Shown: positions 18,278 to 26,744, counted from the stretch's first letter. The stretch is 64,000 nt of DNA from Aquibacillus halophilus (GCF_009649745.1 NZ_WJNG01000001.1:124001-188000), one strand, 5' to 3'. Notes: generated by a model from the letters alone, not told the origin. Translations and numbers: made by a program.

Positions 18278-18764
18278 GCTATTCATTCCTTTCCAAAAGT
18301 AGCATAAAATAAATCTAAGTTCTTCGACACGGTTTGACAAAGATTATTTTATATCACATCAAATGAATTCCTAAAATTTAAAATTCACTTATAATTATAA
18401 ACCAAAATGGGATAAAAATGGATAATTAATTCATTTTTGTATAAATATGCATCAAATTTTTTTATAATTTTACATTGGAAATAATACTACACCTTATATT
18501 TATCTAATCTCTGATTATCTAACAGAAATGTAGAAAGAAACATGGCGAAATTGGTCGAAAGAACTGGTCAGAACGATTGAATTAGCTACAACTATTAAGT
18601 TACAAAATGCATCAAAAGAAATGAGAATAAAAAGTTATTATGGGGGACGACCTACGAGTTTTTAGGATAATTTAGGAGCAAGTAACTCGATTGGTAGCAT
18701 AAATAACAAATAAAAGATTGTCTAGGCATATAACAGGTAGATTACCTCCAATAAAACGTAAAAA
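18278..18764. other. Non-coding stretch upstream of the TIR gene, with a possible decayed reading frame
   Basis: This is very A/T-rich sequence between the SLOG-like gene and the TIR gene. On the minus strand an exact TGTCGAA (18322-18328) and a TTTGTCAAA (18333-18341) resemble Spo0A boxes, but single matches are expected by chance. On the plus strand a 44-codon open stretch without a start (18534-18665, ending in SYYGGRPTSF) may be a gene relic. No promoter was fixed. Confidence 0.4.
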
Positions 18765-18803
18765 CTATAGAGTAGACTCTGAATAAGCCTAACCTATAGT
18801 TCT
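18765..18803 (-). terminator. Terminator after the SLOG-like gene
   Basis: On the minus strand AACTATAG and CTATAGTT pair as an 8-bp stem, closely followed by TTTTT, starting directly after the stop codon at 18805. It suggests that the SLOG-like gene is transcribed separately from the TIR gene. Confidence 0.6.
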
Positions 18804-18804
18804 T

Positions 18805-19404
18805 TTATTCAATAGAAAAATAGGCACCTCTAACGGTGTTTGGGTAATTCGGCGTTCTAGGCGTATGGATGACATATGTTTTTCTATTCTCTTTTTGATC
18901 TATTGATGCCATTATATGTTTGGGAAACCCCTCGATTTGCTCTCTAACGATATGTGCTGTGCCACCTTTTTTTTCTAAATCACTACGTTTATCCCATAAT
19001 GCTAGTAGAATATCACTGGTCAGAGCTATATAGGCTCCAATGGAGTAATATGCATCATTTCTTGTTTCTGTCGCTTTTACAATGTCTGGTGTAAACACTT
19101 TTTCCGCTTGCAGACATAAGCTTTCAAATTCCATAATGGATGTTTCAGTTTCAAAGTCCCGGGTATAGTCTTCTTTTGCTAATGGTAGCGGGACAATTAA
19201 TTTAGCACCATGAGCAAGTGCAGATTTAGCAACAAGTCGATCGGCACCTTCCGCAAGTGGACTTTTAACTATTATTATATGATTGGGATATTCCTTCTTT
19301 ATATTTTCGAAAAAGAGATTCACCTCTGAAGCTACATTTGAAACAAGAGAAGAAGTTATATCTCTATGCCCCGTAACACCAATGGTAATGGTTTTTGTTT
19401 TCAT
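18805..19404 (-). CDS. SLOG-family (Rossmann-like) nucleotide-sensor protein
   Basis: The 199-residue protein shows the pattern of SLOG-superfamily proteins: TIGVTGHRD at the start, SPLAEGADRLVA near residue 50, PLPLAKEDYTRDF, SDILLALWDKRS near 133 and KKGGTAHIV near 145. SLOG domains bind nucleotides or ADP-ribose-type ligands and occur with TIR, RyR and channel proteins in conflict systems, for example ThsA in Thoeris (family knowledge). It lacks any membrane or effector domain, so it would act as a stand-alone sensor or enzyme. ATG at 19404 is preceded by AAAGGAA. It is co-oriented with the TIR island but separated by 527 bases and a terminator. Confidence 0.7.
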   Translation of the reverse strand: MKTKTITIGVTGHRDITSSLVSNVASEVNLFFENIKKEYPNHIIIVKSPLAEGADRLVAKSALAHGAKLIVPLPLAKEDYTRDFETETSIMEFESLCLQAEKVFTPDIVKATETRNDAYYSIGAYIALTSDILLALWDKRSDLEKKGGTAHIVREQIEGFPKHIMASIDQKENRKTYVIHTPRTPNYPNTVRGAYFSIE

Positions 19405-19445
19405 TCTCTAGTTCCTTTCTCTGGTTAATTAAATTCAACTTACCA

Positions 19446-19467
19446 TAGGGACGGTTCTTTTGCTTCC
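19446..19467 (+). repeat. REP-like repeat between divergent genes
   Basis: TAGGGACGGTTC continuing to TTTTGCTTCC lies between the SLOG-like and HAD genes. A TATAAT at 19487-19492 follows and may be the HAD promoter -10; its weak -35 (TTCCTT) would overlap the repeat's end. Confidence 0.75.
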
Positions 19468-19527
19468 TTTACCTTACAGTCTCTAGTATAATTAAAAGCT
19501 ATTATGACAACAAGAGAGGATCTAACT

Positions 19528-20355
19528 ATGGCATACAAAATGATTGTATTAGACTTAGATGATACGTTGCTTCGTGATGACCACTCAATTTCTGATCGTA
19601 CTAAGGAAGCTTTAATGAAAGCGCAGGAAAAAGGGGTAAAAGTAGTGCTTGCATCTGGAAGACCTACTTTTGGTATGAATTCAATTGCTGACGAGCTTTG
19701 TTTAGCTCAAAACGAGAGCTTTATTCTCTCCTTTAATGGTGGAAAAATTATCAACTGTCAATCTAATCAGGACATCTTTAGTAGTACGTTACCGGTTAAG
19801 GCTGTACACAGGCTGTATGAATTAAGCCGTCGTGAAGGGGTTTTTATCCACACTTATGTAGGGGAAGAAATTATTACAGAGGATGAAAATCCATTTACAA
19901 CAATCGAGGCAGATATTACCGGATTACCAATAAAACTAGTTAACAATTTTGTTGAGGGCGTTACTGAACCAGTTGTTAAAGCTTTGATGGTTGGCGAGCC
20001 AGACAAGTTAAAGCTTGTCGAGTCAAAGCTCCAAGCTGAATTAGTTGAAGAGTTTAGTATCATGCGTTCGAAACCTTACTTTCTTGAGTTTACCGAAAAA
20101 GGTGTGACAAAAGGGACAAGCCTAAACCAGTTAATTCAGGCCTGTGGAATCAAACGAGAAGAAGTGATTGCTATTGGTGATAGTTACAATGACCAAGAGA
20201 TGATTGAATTTGCCGGTCTTGGAGTAGCTATGGGAAATGCACCAGATGACATTAAAGAAATAGCTGATTTTGTCACAGACACCAATATGAATGATGGAGT
20301 GGCAAAGGTTGTTGAAGAATTTGTTTTTGGTAATCTAGTAGTAGTGGGTAGATGA
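19528..20355 (+). CDS. HAD-superfamily phosphatase, Cof/YidA type
   Basis: The 275-residue protein has all HAD motifs: VLDLDDTLLRDD at the N-terminus (nucleophile and acid aspartates), LASGRPTFG, the conserved Lys region before PYFLEF, and IGDSYNDQEMIEFAG near the C-terminus. Cof-type HAD enzymes hydrolyse sugar phosphates or flavin phosphates in the cytoplasm; the substrate is not predictable. ATG at 19528 lies behind GAGAGG, and the earlier ATG at 19504 has no ribosome site. It is a single-gene unit ending in a clear terminator. Confidence 0.85.
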   Translation: MAYKMIVLDLDDTLLRDDHSISDRTKEALMKAQEKGVKVVLASGRPTFGMNSIADELCLAQNESFILSFNGGKIINCQSNQDIFSSTLPVKAVHRLYELSRREGVFIHTYVGEEIITEDENPFTTIEADITGLPIKLVNNFVEGVTEPVVKALMVGEPDKLKLVESKLQAELVEEFSIMRSKPYFLEFTEKGVTKGTSLNQLIQACGIKREEVIAIGDSYNDQEMIEFAGLGVAMGNAPDDIKEIADFVTDTNMNDGVAKVVEEFVFGNLVVVGR

Positions 20356-20523
20356 GTGTCCTAGTTTACAAGTAGGTTTATTTCGGTCGGTCAGATCGCC
20401 ATTTCAAATGATTAATATCATTTGACTCTAGCTACTTAAACCAAATTAATTTAAAGAATGTCTAACATTCATTTAGATTTTATAGAAACCGCTTAACAGT
20501 TCAATAGGATAGGTAAACAGATT

Positions 20524-20555
20524 AAGGAAGGTTTAAAGATTACCCTTCCTTTTTT
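20524..20555 (+). terminator. Terminator of the HAD gene
   Basis: AAGGAAGG (20524-20531) and CCTTCCTT (20544-20551) form a perfect 8-bp stem followed by TTTT. Confidence 0.8.
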
Positions 20556-20618
20556 CAGTCTAGAGGAAGTATGAATTGAGTAGCTACTCTCTTTACATGA
20601 GCCAGTCTTTTCTAGTTT

Positions 20619-21473
20619 TCATTCAAAGGACGCAAAAGAACCGTCCCTAAGTTTACAAAGTAAGTTATGCAATGTTTTCGTTGTTTCTCCTGGTTTTCCA
20701 TTTCCAATCAATTGTTGGTTTACTGCGCGGATTGGGAGTATTTCAACGGATGTACTGGAAATAAATGCTTCATCTGCTTCTGATAAAAATTCGGGAGTGA
20801 ATTTCTTTTCAATAGAGACAACATTTGCGCTTTCTGCTAATTTTAATATTGCTTCCCTTGTAATACCTGCTAGTATGTTACTAGTTAAAGGCGTTGTATA
20901 TAATACTCCATTCTTCACAACGAACACATTGCTACTTGTTCCTTCAGTTACATACCCATCTTTAACTAAAATAGCTTCAAAATTACCACCCTTCGCAGCT
21001 TGATGTTTCGCTAATATATTAGGTAGTAAATTCAACGATTTTATATGACATCTTCCCCATCTCTCATCCTCTAATAATATCGTATCTATCCCTTCTTCAT
21101 AGCTTTGTTTCGGAACTTTTCTAGAAGGCTTTACTGTTAAAGTAAATGAAGAAGAAACGTCTGGGAATGCATGATTTCGAGGTGCTATCCCTCTAGTTGC
21201 TTGGAAATAAACTTCTGCGTCCTTCAAACCTGATTTTTTAATAGATTCAATAACAATAGCCTTAATCTCACCTAATGAATATGGTAGCTTTATATCAATA
21301 CCTGCTGCGCTTTTTTCAAGTCGATTAATATGCTCCTCAAGTAAAAAAGGAACAGAGTTATAGACTTTGACAAATTCATATACTCCATCACCAAATTGAT
21401 GTCCACGTTCCTCAATTGGAATGACGGCTTGGTTAATCTCAATAAATTGCCCGTTAATAAACCCAATACTCAA
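20619..21473 (-). CDS. dat: D-amino-acid aminotransferase, C-terminus encoded by a REP repeat
   Basis: This class IV PLP aminotransferase has Lys145 in CHIKSLNLLPN, the position of the Schiff-base lysine of Bacillus D-alanine aminotransferase. TRGIAPRNHAFP matches the D-enzyme's carboxylate-binding loop. It would interconvert D-alanine or D-glutamate with 2-oxo acids for cell wall supply. Start is TTG at 21473 behind AGGGGGAG. The last nine residues, RDGSFASFE (276-284), are translated from the REP copy at 20628-20649. The paralogue at 34343 continues differently here, so the native C-terminus was apparently replaced. Confidence 0.85.
   Translation of the reverse strand: MSIGFINGQFIEINQAVIPIEERGHQFGDGVYEFVKVYNSVPFLLEEHINRLEKSAAGIDIKLPYSLGEIKAIVIESIKKSGLKDAEVYFQATRGIAPRNHAFPDVSSSFTLTVKPSRKVPKQSYEEGIDTILLEDERWGRCHIKSLNLLPNILAKHQAAKGGNFEAILVKDGYVTEGTSSNVFVVKNGVLYTTPLTSNILAGITREAILKLAESANVVSIEKKFTPEFLSEADEAFISSTSVEILPIRAVNQQLIGNGKPGETTKTLHNLLCKLRDGSFASFE
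20628..20649 (-). repeat. REP-like repeat inside the 3' end of dat
   Basis: GGACGCAAAAGAACCGTCCC followed by TA lies inside the open frame of the aminotransferase. In that frame it encodes LRDGSFAS; the gene's TGA follows nine bases later. Confidence 0.85.
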
Positions 21474-21492
21474 AATTTTCTCCCCCTATATC

Positions 21493-21657
21493 CTACCTAA
21501 TAACTTTTTCAAATGATCCGTATTCAAGGCCTATTGATCCCGCTACCGCTGTATTTGTAATTTGGCCACCCATTACATTTACACCTCTGCTAATGGCACT
21601 TTCATTTATTGCTTTTATCTTACTAAGTGGGATTCCATCAATCCATTGATGGACCTC
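21493..21657 (-). pseudogene. C-terminal remnant, probably of alanine dehydrogenase
   Basis: A 54-codon stretch reads HQWIDGIPLSKIKAINESAI, then RGVNVMGGQI and AVAGSIGLEYGS, ending in a TAG. The pattern of Asn/Gly-rich turn, AVA helix and LEY matches the C-terminus of alanine dehydrogenases. An in-frame TAA lies directly upstream and a degenerate REP copy (21671-21690) follows, so the rest of the gene is gone. The family call is from memory of Ald tails and is moderate. Confidence 0.5.
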
Positions 21658-21670
21658 TTATGGCGCATAC

Positions 21671-21690
21671 ACGCACGTACCGTCCCTACC
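21671..21690 (-). repeat. Degenerate REP-like repeat
   Basis: ACGCACGTACCGTCCCTACC sits directly behind the TGA of the 2-hydroxyacid dehydrogenase gene and about 13 bases before the alanine-dehydrogenase-like remnant. Confidence 0.55.
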
Positions 21691-22650
21691 TCATACTGGC
21701 GTTAATGGCTTCTTGCCTGTTAAAACTAGTGTTATGTTTTCGGCTGTTAATTCGGCCATTTTTAGTCTTGTTTTTTCACTAGCACTTCCGATGTGTGGGA
21801 GGGTGATGACATTAGGCAGACTTAAAAGAGGATGATCGGACGACACAGGTTCCTCCTCAAACACATCTAAACCTGCTCCCCAAATCGAGTGACTTCTCAA
21901 CGCTTTATATAAGGCACGTTCATCAACAATTCCTCCACGAGCGGTATTAATAAGAATAGCTGATTCCTTCATAGTTTCTAATTCTTTTTCACCTATTAAA
22001 TGATGGACTTCTGGATTATATGGAATCAGGATACAAATAAAATCTGAGTTTTTCAGGAGATCTTCCATCGTTGAATAGCTGATCCCTAATTCTTTTTCTA
22101 TTTCTGGTTTACGAGATCGATTGCTATAAAACACATTCATATCAAATCCTTTAGCTCGTTTTGCAACAGCTTTACCTATTCGTCCCATTCCTATGATTCC
22201 AAGAGTCGACCCATAAATATCTCTTCCAGTTAATAACATCGGGGACCAAGTTTTCCACTTCCCCTCTTTTAGATATTCGGATGCCTCAACAATTCTTCTG
22301 GCAGTTGACATCAATAAAGCAAACGTTAAGTCTGCCGTCGTTTCTGTCAAAACATCTGGTGTATTTGTAACTATGATTCCTCTGTCAGTTGCTTCTTCGA
22401 TGTCAATATTGTTGTAGCCAACAGCCATATTTGAAACGACCTTTAAATTCCTTGAATTATCGAACACTTCTGCATCAATTGTATCTGTTAACATGCTAAT
22501 GATCCCATCAACATCTTTAGTTTCATTAAGCAAAACATCTCTAGGTACAGAGATGTCCTCTTCTTCCCACATATTTACATGACACGACAGTTTTATTTTG
22601 TTTACAATTGGATCCGGTAATTTTCTTGTTATGTATACTTTAGGTTTCAA
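21691..22650 (-). CDS. D-2-hydroxyacid dehydrogenase (glyoxylate/hydroxypyruvate reductase type)
   Basis: The 319-residue protein has the NAD(P)-binding IIGMGRIGKAVA (about 152-163), followed by SNRSRK, which favours NADPH. The catalytic triad is Arg238 (NTARGG), Glu267 (DVFEEEP) and His286 (LPHIGSA). The family reduces glyoxylate, hydroxypyruvate or related 2-oxo acids. Start is TTG at 22650 with GAGGAGG upstream. The gene order with an aminotransferase and an amino-acid-dehydrogenase relic suggests amino-acid or 2-oxo-acid metabolism. The exact substrate is open. Confidence 0.85.
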   Translation of the reverse strand: MKPKVYITRKLPDPIVNKIKLSCHVNMWEEEDISVPRDVLLNETKDVDGIISMLTDTIDAEVFDNSRNLKVVSNMAVGYNNIDIEEATDRGIIVTNTPDVLTETTADLTFALLMSTARRIVEASEYLKEGKWKTWSPMLLTGRDIYGSTLGIIGMGRIGKAVAKRAKGFDMNVFYSNRSRKPEIEKELGISYSTMEDLLKNSDFICILIPYNPEVHHLIGEKELETMKESAILINTARGGIVDERALYKALRSHSIWGAGLDVFEEEPVSSDHPLLSLPNVITLPHIGSASEKTRLKMAELTAENITLVLTGKKPLTPV

Positions 22651-22680
22651 TTATTCAACCTCCTCATTAAAGTATTCACG

Positions 22681-22752
22681 GGGACGGTTCTCATGCGTCA
22701 TTCCAGTCAGGGCCTTAACTTTAGTTCAAAAGGACGCAAAAGAACGTCCCTA
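22681..22752. repeat. REP-like inverted pair supplying the nagA stop codon
   Basis: A plus copy (22681-22699, GGGACGGTTCTCATGCGTC) faces a minus copy (22732-22752, GGACGCAAAAGAACGTCCC plus TA) over about 32 bases, forming a hairpin. The TAG stop of nagA (22750-22752) is part of the TAGGGAC of the second copy. Confidence 0.8.
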
Positions 22753-23895
22753 CGTAATTTGACCGTCTATCATTGTCCATTGTACGTTATACTCGGAATC
22801 TATCAATACCAGATCGGCGTCGGTTTGGTCTGATATTCTACCTTTATGGTTTAGCCCCAAAATAGTTGCAGGCGTTGTGGAAGCCATATAGACTGCATCA
22901 ACGAGTGAGATACCGCTTTGAACTGTATTTTTTATTGCTTCATTCATTGTTACTGTACTAGAAGCAAGTGTGTCATCATCTAATCGCGCCACCCCATTCG
23001 TCACTGTTACTTGATGCCCTCCGAACTGATAGACACCGTCTCCCATATACATGGCCTGAAGTGCGTCGGTGATTAAAGCAACACCTTCTGGACCTTTTAT
23101 CCGATGCATTAGCCGAACAATCGCTGGATGAAGGTGTACATTATCAACAATCGCTTGGAGACTAACGTGCGGTTCCTCAAAAGCTGCTACAACTAACCCT
23201 GGGTCTCTATGGTGGATTGGCCGCATCGCATTAAAACAATGGGTTACATGACTTGCTCCTGTAGCAAACGCCTCTTTCGCTTGATCATACGTTGCATCAG
23301 AGTGTGCTAGCGAAACGACAATACCTTGTTCTTTTAAAAAATGTACCATTTCCATCCCACCGGGCAACTCAGGTGCAATCGTAACCATCTTAATTAGACC
23401 ATCCGCTTCTTTTAAAATTTGTTTCATTTCCTCTTTATTAGGATGACGTAAGTATTTTTCATTTTGCATTCCCTTTTTTTTAATATTAAGGTATGGGCCT
23501 TCTAAGTGGATACCAGCAATTTGGGCTCCAGGCTCTTTGCCAATCACCTTCTTCACGTTCTCAATCATTTTCATTAAGTCTTCTATAGAAGAAGTCACCG
23601 AGGTTACCAGAAATGATGTACATCCTGTCCTTGCACAGATACGCGAGACTTCTAAAATACTCTCTTCTGTACCATCCATCATATCGGATCCATTTGCACC
23701 ATGTATATGTACATCAATCATTCCAGGTATTAACAGGTGACCGTCGCCATCAATTACTTGGTAATCATCAGGAATAGTTGGGCTTTCACCTTGTGCGATT
23801 TTAGTGATTTTCCCTTCTTCTATCCATATGCTTGACGGGGAGATGATTGCCGAAGGAGTAACAACTCGCGTATTTACAATTACCTTTTTGTCCAT
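22750..23895 (-). CDS. nagA: N-acetylglucosamine-6-phosphate deacetylase (NagA)
   Basis: This amidohydrolase-fold enzyme has the metal site MIDVHIHG near residue 62, IHLEGPYLN, SLAHSDATYDQA, THCFNAMRPIHHRDPG and the catalytic Asp in ITDALQAMYMG. It deacetylates N-acetylglucosamine-6-phosphate to glucosamine-6-phosphate. It is thus the step after NanE in sialic acid breakdown as well as in wall amino-sugar recycling. ATG at 23895 has a GGAGGT site; the TTG at 23925 lies upstream of it. No nagB is present in the window. The stop codon lies inside a REP copy, so the original C-terminus may have been altered by a few residues. Confidence 0.9.
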   Translation of the reverse strand: MDKKVIVNTRVVTPSAIISPSSIWIEEGKITKIAQGESPTIPDDYQVIDGDGHLLIPGMIDVHIHGANGSDMMDGTEESILEVSRICARTGCTSFLVTSVTSSIEDLMKMIENVKKVIGKEPGAQIAGIHLEGPYLNIKKKGMQNEKYLRHPNKEEMKQILKEADGLIKMVTIAPELPGGMEMVHFLKEQGIVVSLAHSDATYDQAKEAFATGASHVTHCFNAMRPIHHRDPGLVVAAFEEPHVSLQAIVDNVHLHPAIVRLMHRIKGPEGVALITDALQAMYMGDGVYQFGGHQVTVTNGVARLDDDTLASSTVTMNEAIKNTVQSGISLVDAVYMASTTPATILGLNHKGRISDQTDADLVLIDSEYNVQWTMIDGQIT

Positions 23896-24025
23896 TTTTT
23901 TACCTCCAAAATTAATTCGCTCCAATAAAAAGATATAAAGACGCTTAACCTATATCCTGATCCTTTCCCTCTTGTATAGTTTTGATGGTTTTCAGAATCA
24001 ACAGCAGCCTGATATTAACCTTATC

Positions 24026-25141
24026 CTATAAATAATTTAAACCAGCTGTATTTGGAAATGGAATAGGAAAAGCATTATTTGTTGCTTGTTGTAGCTTTAC
24101 AACCGATTTATCTATTGCATCCACATTAAACAAGAATGAGATAAGCTCCTCTGGGCTCAGCGTTTCCGTTACTGTGGGTGTTATTACTTCCACGCAACCA
24201 TTTTCATCAGTTTTAAAACGAACGTTGCCCTTAAATTTCTCTTTCACATACGGATAAATTTGTTGTAATAAACATTTAGCATCAATCACCTTGATTGTCC
24301 CTTGATTTTTCACTTTTTGATTTGGTAATGAACTGAGGTTTTCTAGTAGAACTTGATCTTGCCACGGGACCGGAACTTCGATTTCGTCTAGTTGATACGT
24401 TTCGACTGCATAAGCTAATAAACTCTCTAACTCATCAACTTCCCCAGCCCATTCAATTGCAATAGCAGTTCTATTTACTGATGAATGATGAGGAAGTCCA
24501 ACTACTAGGAAACTACTAATCAATCCCTCACTCTTGTTAACTAGCACTTTATGACTTAACTTGATATTACTTGCGTATGCTTCAGCTTCAATTAGTTCAG
24601 AAAAATCCAGCAAACCTTGTTGATAGGCAACTTCTCGTTTTTCTGCTACCCTAACCATGCCCAGAAGATCAGACGTTTCCATTTCGCTAATATTTAAATC
24701 CTTTGACGGTATGTAACTGCTCCCTTTATATGTAAAACGCGTTAACTGCCCAAATGGAAAACAGCCCGCCTTTCGATATAATGTACGATCCCCAGAGACA
24801 AGCAGGAGAGACGCCTCTGTTTTTTGTAGAAACTCTGATATTTCCTCTAACATTTGACTCGCAATACCTTGCCCACGATAATCAATAGCTGTACAGACAG
24901 AGCCTAATGAATAAACGCTTATTTTAGCTTTTCCCAGGTTTATCACGGCTGGAAGAAGCCCCATAAAGGCAACTAACTTTCCATCAACAAATGCCCCAAA
25001 TGAATGGTTAAGCATACTAGGTGTAAATATTTGTGGAAAAGCCGTTCCCATCGAAGTCCGTTCAGAATCACGAAATGTCTGATCGGATAGTCTAATAGCC
25101 GCTTCCATTTCTTCCTTTTTCAAATGCCTTACTTCGACCAT
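24026..25141 (-). CDS. GNAT N-acetyltransferase with C-terminal second domain (Eis-like length)
   Basis: The N-terminal GNAT domain (about 1-150) has the acetyl-CoA loop DYRGQGIASQMLEEI near residue 90 and an LLVSGDRTLYRKAGCFPFG segment. A second GNAT-like part and a C-terminal region (about 290-365, with ETLSPEELISFLF) give a length of 371, as in Eis-type acetyltransferases with an SCP-like tail. The substrate is unknown. ATG at 25141 follows GGGGAG. It is in the same direction as nagA but separated by about 130 bases. Confidence 0.75.
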   Translation of the reverse strand: MVEVRHLKKEEMEAAIRLSDQTFRDSERTSMGTAFPQIFTPSMLNHSFGAFVDGKLVAFMGLLPAVINLGKAKISVYSLGSVCTAIDYRGQGIASQMLEEISEFLQKTEASLLLVSGDRTLYRKAGCFPFGQLTRFTYKGSSYIPSKDLNISEMETSDLLGMVRVAEKREVAYQQGLLDFSELIEAEAYASNIKLSHKVLVNKSEGLISSFLVVGLPHHSSVNRTAIAIEWAGEVDELESLLAYAVETYQLDEIEVPVPWQDQVLLENLSSLPNQKVKNQGTIKVIDAKCLLQQIYPYVKEKFKGNVRFKTDENGCVEVITPTVTETLSPEELISFLFNVDAIDKSVVKLQQATNNAFPIPFPNTAGLNYL

Positions 25142-25571
25142 AGTGTGTCTCCCCTTTTTCAGATGACCTGTTCATATTTGCTTCCTTGGTAGCTAAATTA
25201 ATAATCTCGTATATTGAGGAATCTCTAATAGGATTTTTCCGTTTTGATCCCATTCATTACGAGGAATTTTCTAGTGAAAAAAAAACACCAACTTATATCA
25301 CGGCAATATTCATATCAAGCTTCCACTAGCCGGTCAGATAAAACGATAAACAAAAAACAGAATTGATTGACTAACTGTTACTTCCCACCATAACAGACGC
25401 CTCAGTTTGCCTACAAGAACGTGGAAGAATGTTTAAAAAATATACTGCGTGGAAATTATTGAGTAGTAAGGAAACAAAGCTCTTGTTCAAAAAGGACGCA
25501 AAAGAACCGTCCCTTTGAAACTTTATCACCTTGAAATACGTATTCATATAATCATGAAGGGAGTTTTTTAT
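25142..25571. other. 430-base stretch with a REP copy and a coding relic
   Basis: No supported gene is seen. A plus-strand open stretch near 25430-25516 (reading KKYTAWKLLSS) runs into the REP copy at 25494-25513. It resembles a stretch near 51131-51190 in front of another REP copy. Both may be relics of one gene family. A poly-A run lies near 25276. Confidence 0.4.
25494..25513 (-). repeat. REP-like repeat
   Basis: GGACGCAAAAGAACCGTCCC, an exact copy of the minus consensus, lies 58 bases before the small basic protein gene. Confidence 0.85.
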
Positions 25572-25763
25572 ATGTTTAATAAATTTTTAAAGAAATTGAA
25601 GCAATTCTCTGGTAGTAGTAGTAAGAAAAGGCATCGTAGTTATAAGCATAGTTCGAGTGGTCGCAAGCATAATCGCTTCAGTAGTAGTGATCGCCATAGA
25701 CACTCTGGACATCAAGGAAGTCATCGGTATAAAAGAAAAGGATACGGTAGCAGCAGTAGTTAA
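25572..25763 (+). CDS. Small Ser/Arg/Lys/His-rich protein
   Basis: The 63-residue protein begins MFNKFLKKLKQFSGSSSKK. Its remainder is almost entirely Ser, Arg, Lys, His and Gly in short clusters (SSGRKHNRFSSSDRHRHSG), so it is strongly basic and disordered. ATG at 25572 has AAGGGAG at proper distance. It faces a Hanks-type kinase gene, with the two stop codons three bases apart. Low-complexity S/R/K proteins of spore formers (CotG-like coat proteins) are kinase substrates, so a phosphorylated coat or nucleic-acid-binding role is possible. This is inference; no family is recognised. Confidence 0.65.
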   Translation: MFNKFLKKLKQFSGSSSKKRHRSYKHSSSGRKHNRFSSSDRHRHSGHQGSHRYKRKGYGSSSS

Positions 25764-25766
25764 GTC

Positions 25767-26567
25767 TCATTCTTCTAAACAGGCTATCGCATGATTAACA
25801 TCACTCAATGCCGCTTTCGTATCTGAATAAGGTTGTCCAATACTTAATAATCTCTTAAGACAATAGGTTGTTCTGGGGTGAAGAGTTAGTTCTTCGGTCC
25901 ATGAACGACCTTTCTTTACGTTAGCATCGAAATTAGAATAAAGCAGAAACAACAATAGGTCTCCTATATCAAAATAGTCTTCTCTAAGCAGACCAAGCTT
26001 TTCCTTTAGGTTATCTTTATTTATTTGCGTTGATTGGCGAAACAATTCGGCCAACCCAAAATCAATAATATAAGTTTGGTTGTTTTGAAGAATTACATTA
26101 GGTATTCTTACATCTCCATGGATCATTCCCATCGAGTGTACATAATCGACAATAGTTAATAAATCTCTTGTTAAAATTAACGATTCTCTTTCTGTAAAAG
26201 TGAGCTTATCTGCAAATAAAACATCTTCCAAATTTCGTCCTTCTATATATTCCATAGAGAAAAAGTGATATTTTCCATGCACAAAACGCTCATAAAAAGT
26301 TGGAATGTTCGGGTGATCTAGTTGTGCTAGTATTTGTGTCTCATGCTTGTATTGCTCATGCATTACTGTCTGCTTTTTACTCTTAGTCATTTGCTTTATT
26401 ACACACATTTGTTCATTTTCTACGTTTTTACATAAATACGTCATTCCATAACTACCCATGCCTAACGCTAACTCAACCTGATATTTGTCAACTAACAGAT
26501 CACCCTGCTTATACCGCCGGTCTGTTAGTAATCTATAAATCCGTCCAACCATCTTAAAAGCTCTCAT
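25767..26567 (-). CDS. Hanks-type serine/threonine kinase, YbdM/YrzF-like
   Basis: A compact kinase of about 266 residues carries the glycine loop GMGSYGMTYL, the ATP lysine in VIKQM (Lys58), the catalytic loop HGDVRIPN (Asp152, Asn157) and IDFGLAE (Asp169). The HRDLKPxN loop is modified to HGDVRIPN, as in the B. subtilis YbdM group. No membrane or PASTA domain follows, so it is cytoplasmic. ATG at 26567 is chosen, with GTG at 26582 as alternative; the ribosome site is weak for both. It is convergent with the S/R/K/H-rich miniprotein, a plausible substrate. Confidence 0.8.
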   Translation of the reverse strand: MRAFKMVGRIYRLLTDRRYKQGDLLVDKYQVELALGMGSYGMTYLCKNVENEQMCVIKQMTKSKKQTVMHEQYKHETQILAQLDHPNIPTFYERFVHGKYHFFSMEYIEGRNLEDVLFADKLTFTERESLILTRDLLTIVDYVHSMGMIHGDVRIPNVILQNNQTYIIDFGLAELFRQSTQINKDNLKEKLGLLREDYFDIGDLLLFLLYSNFDANVKKGRSWTEELTLHPRTTYCLKRLLSIGQPYSDTKAALSDVNHAIACLEE

Positions 26568-26629
26568 CGATCTTTTCACCACTATTTCAATTACAATTTC
26601 TCTCTATTATACCTCAAAAAAGACGCAAA

Positions 26630-26671
26630 GGGACGGTTCTTTTGCCTCCAAAGGAGCAAAAGAACCGTCCC
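26630..26671. repeat. REP-like inverted pair, near-perfect hairpin
   Basis: A plus copy (26630-26649) and a minus copy (26653-26671) face each other with a three-base loop, giving about 19 paired bases with one bulge. It lies between the kinase 5' end and the decayed gene at 26745. Confidence 0.85.
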
Positions 26672-26744
26672 TTGCTTTCACATTTAATTTTATTTTATAA
26701 TTTAAATAGATTGTTTTTATTCATGGGAAAAGGAAGGAATTAAA

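Noticed and set aside
18322-18341. Spo0A-like boxes upstream of the TIR gene
   Set aside because: One exact heptamer and one variant are within chance expectation for A/T-rich sequence of this window size.
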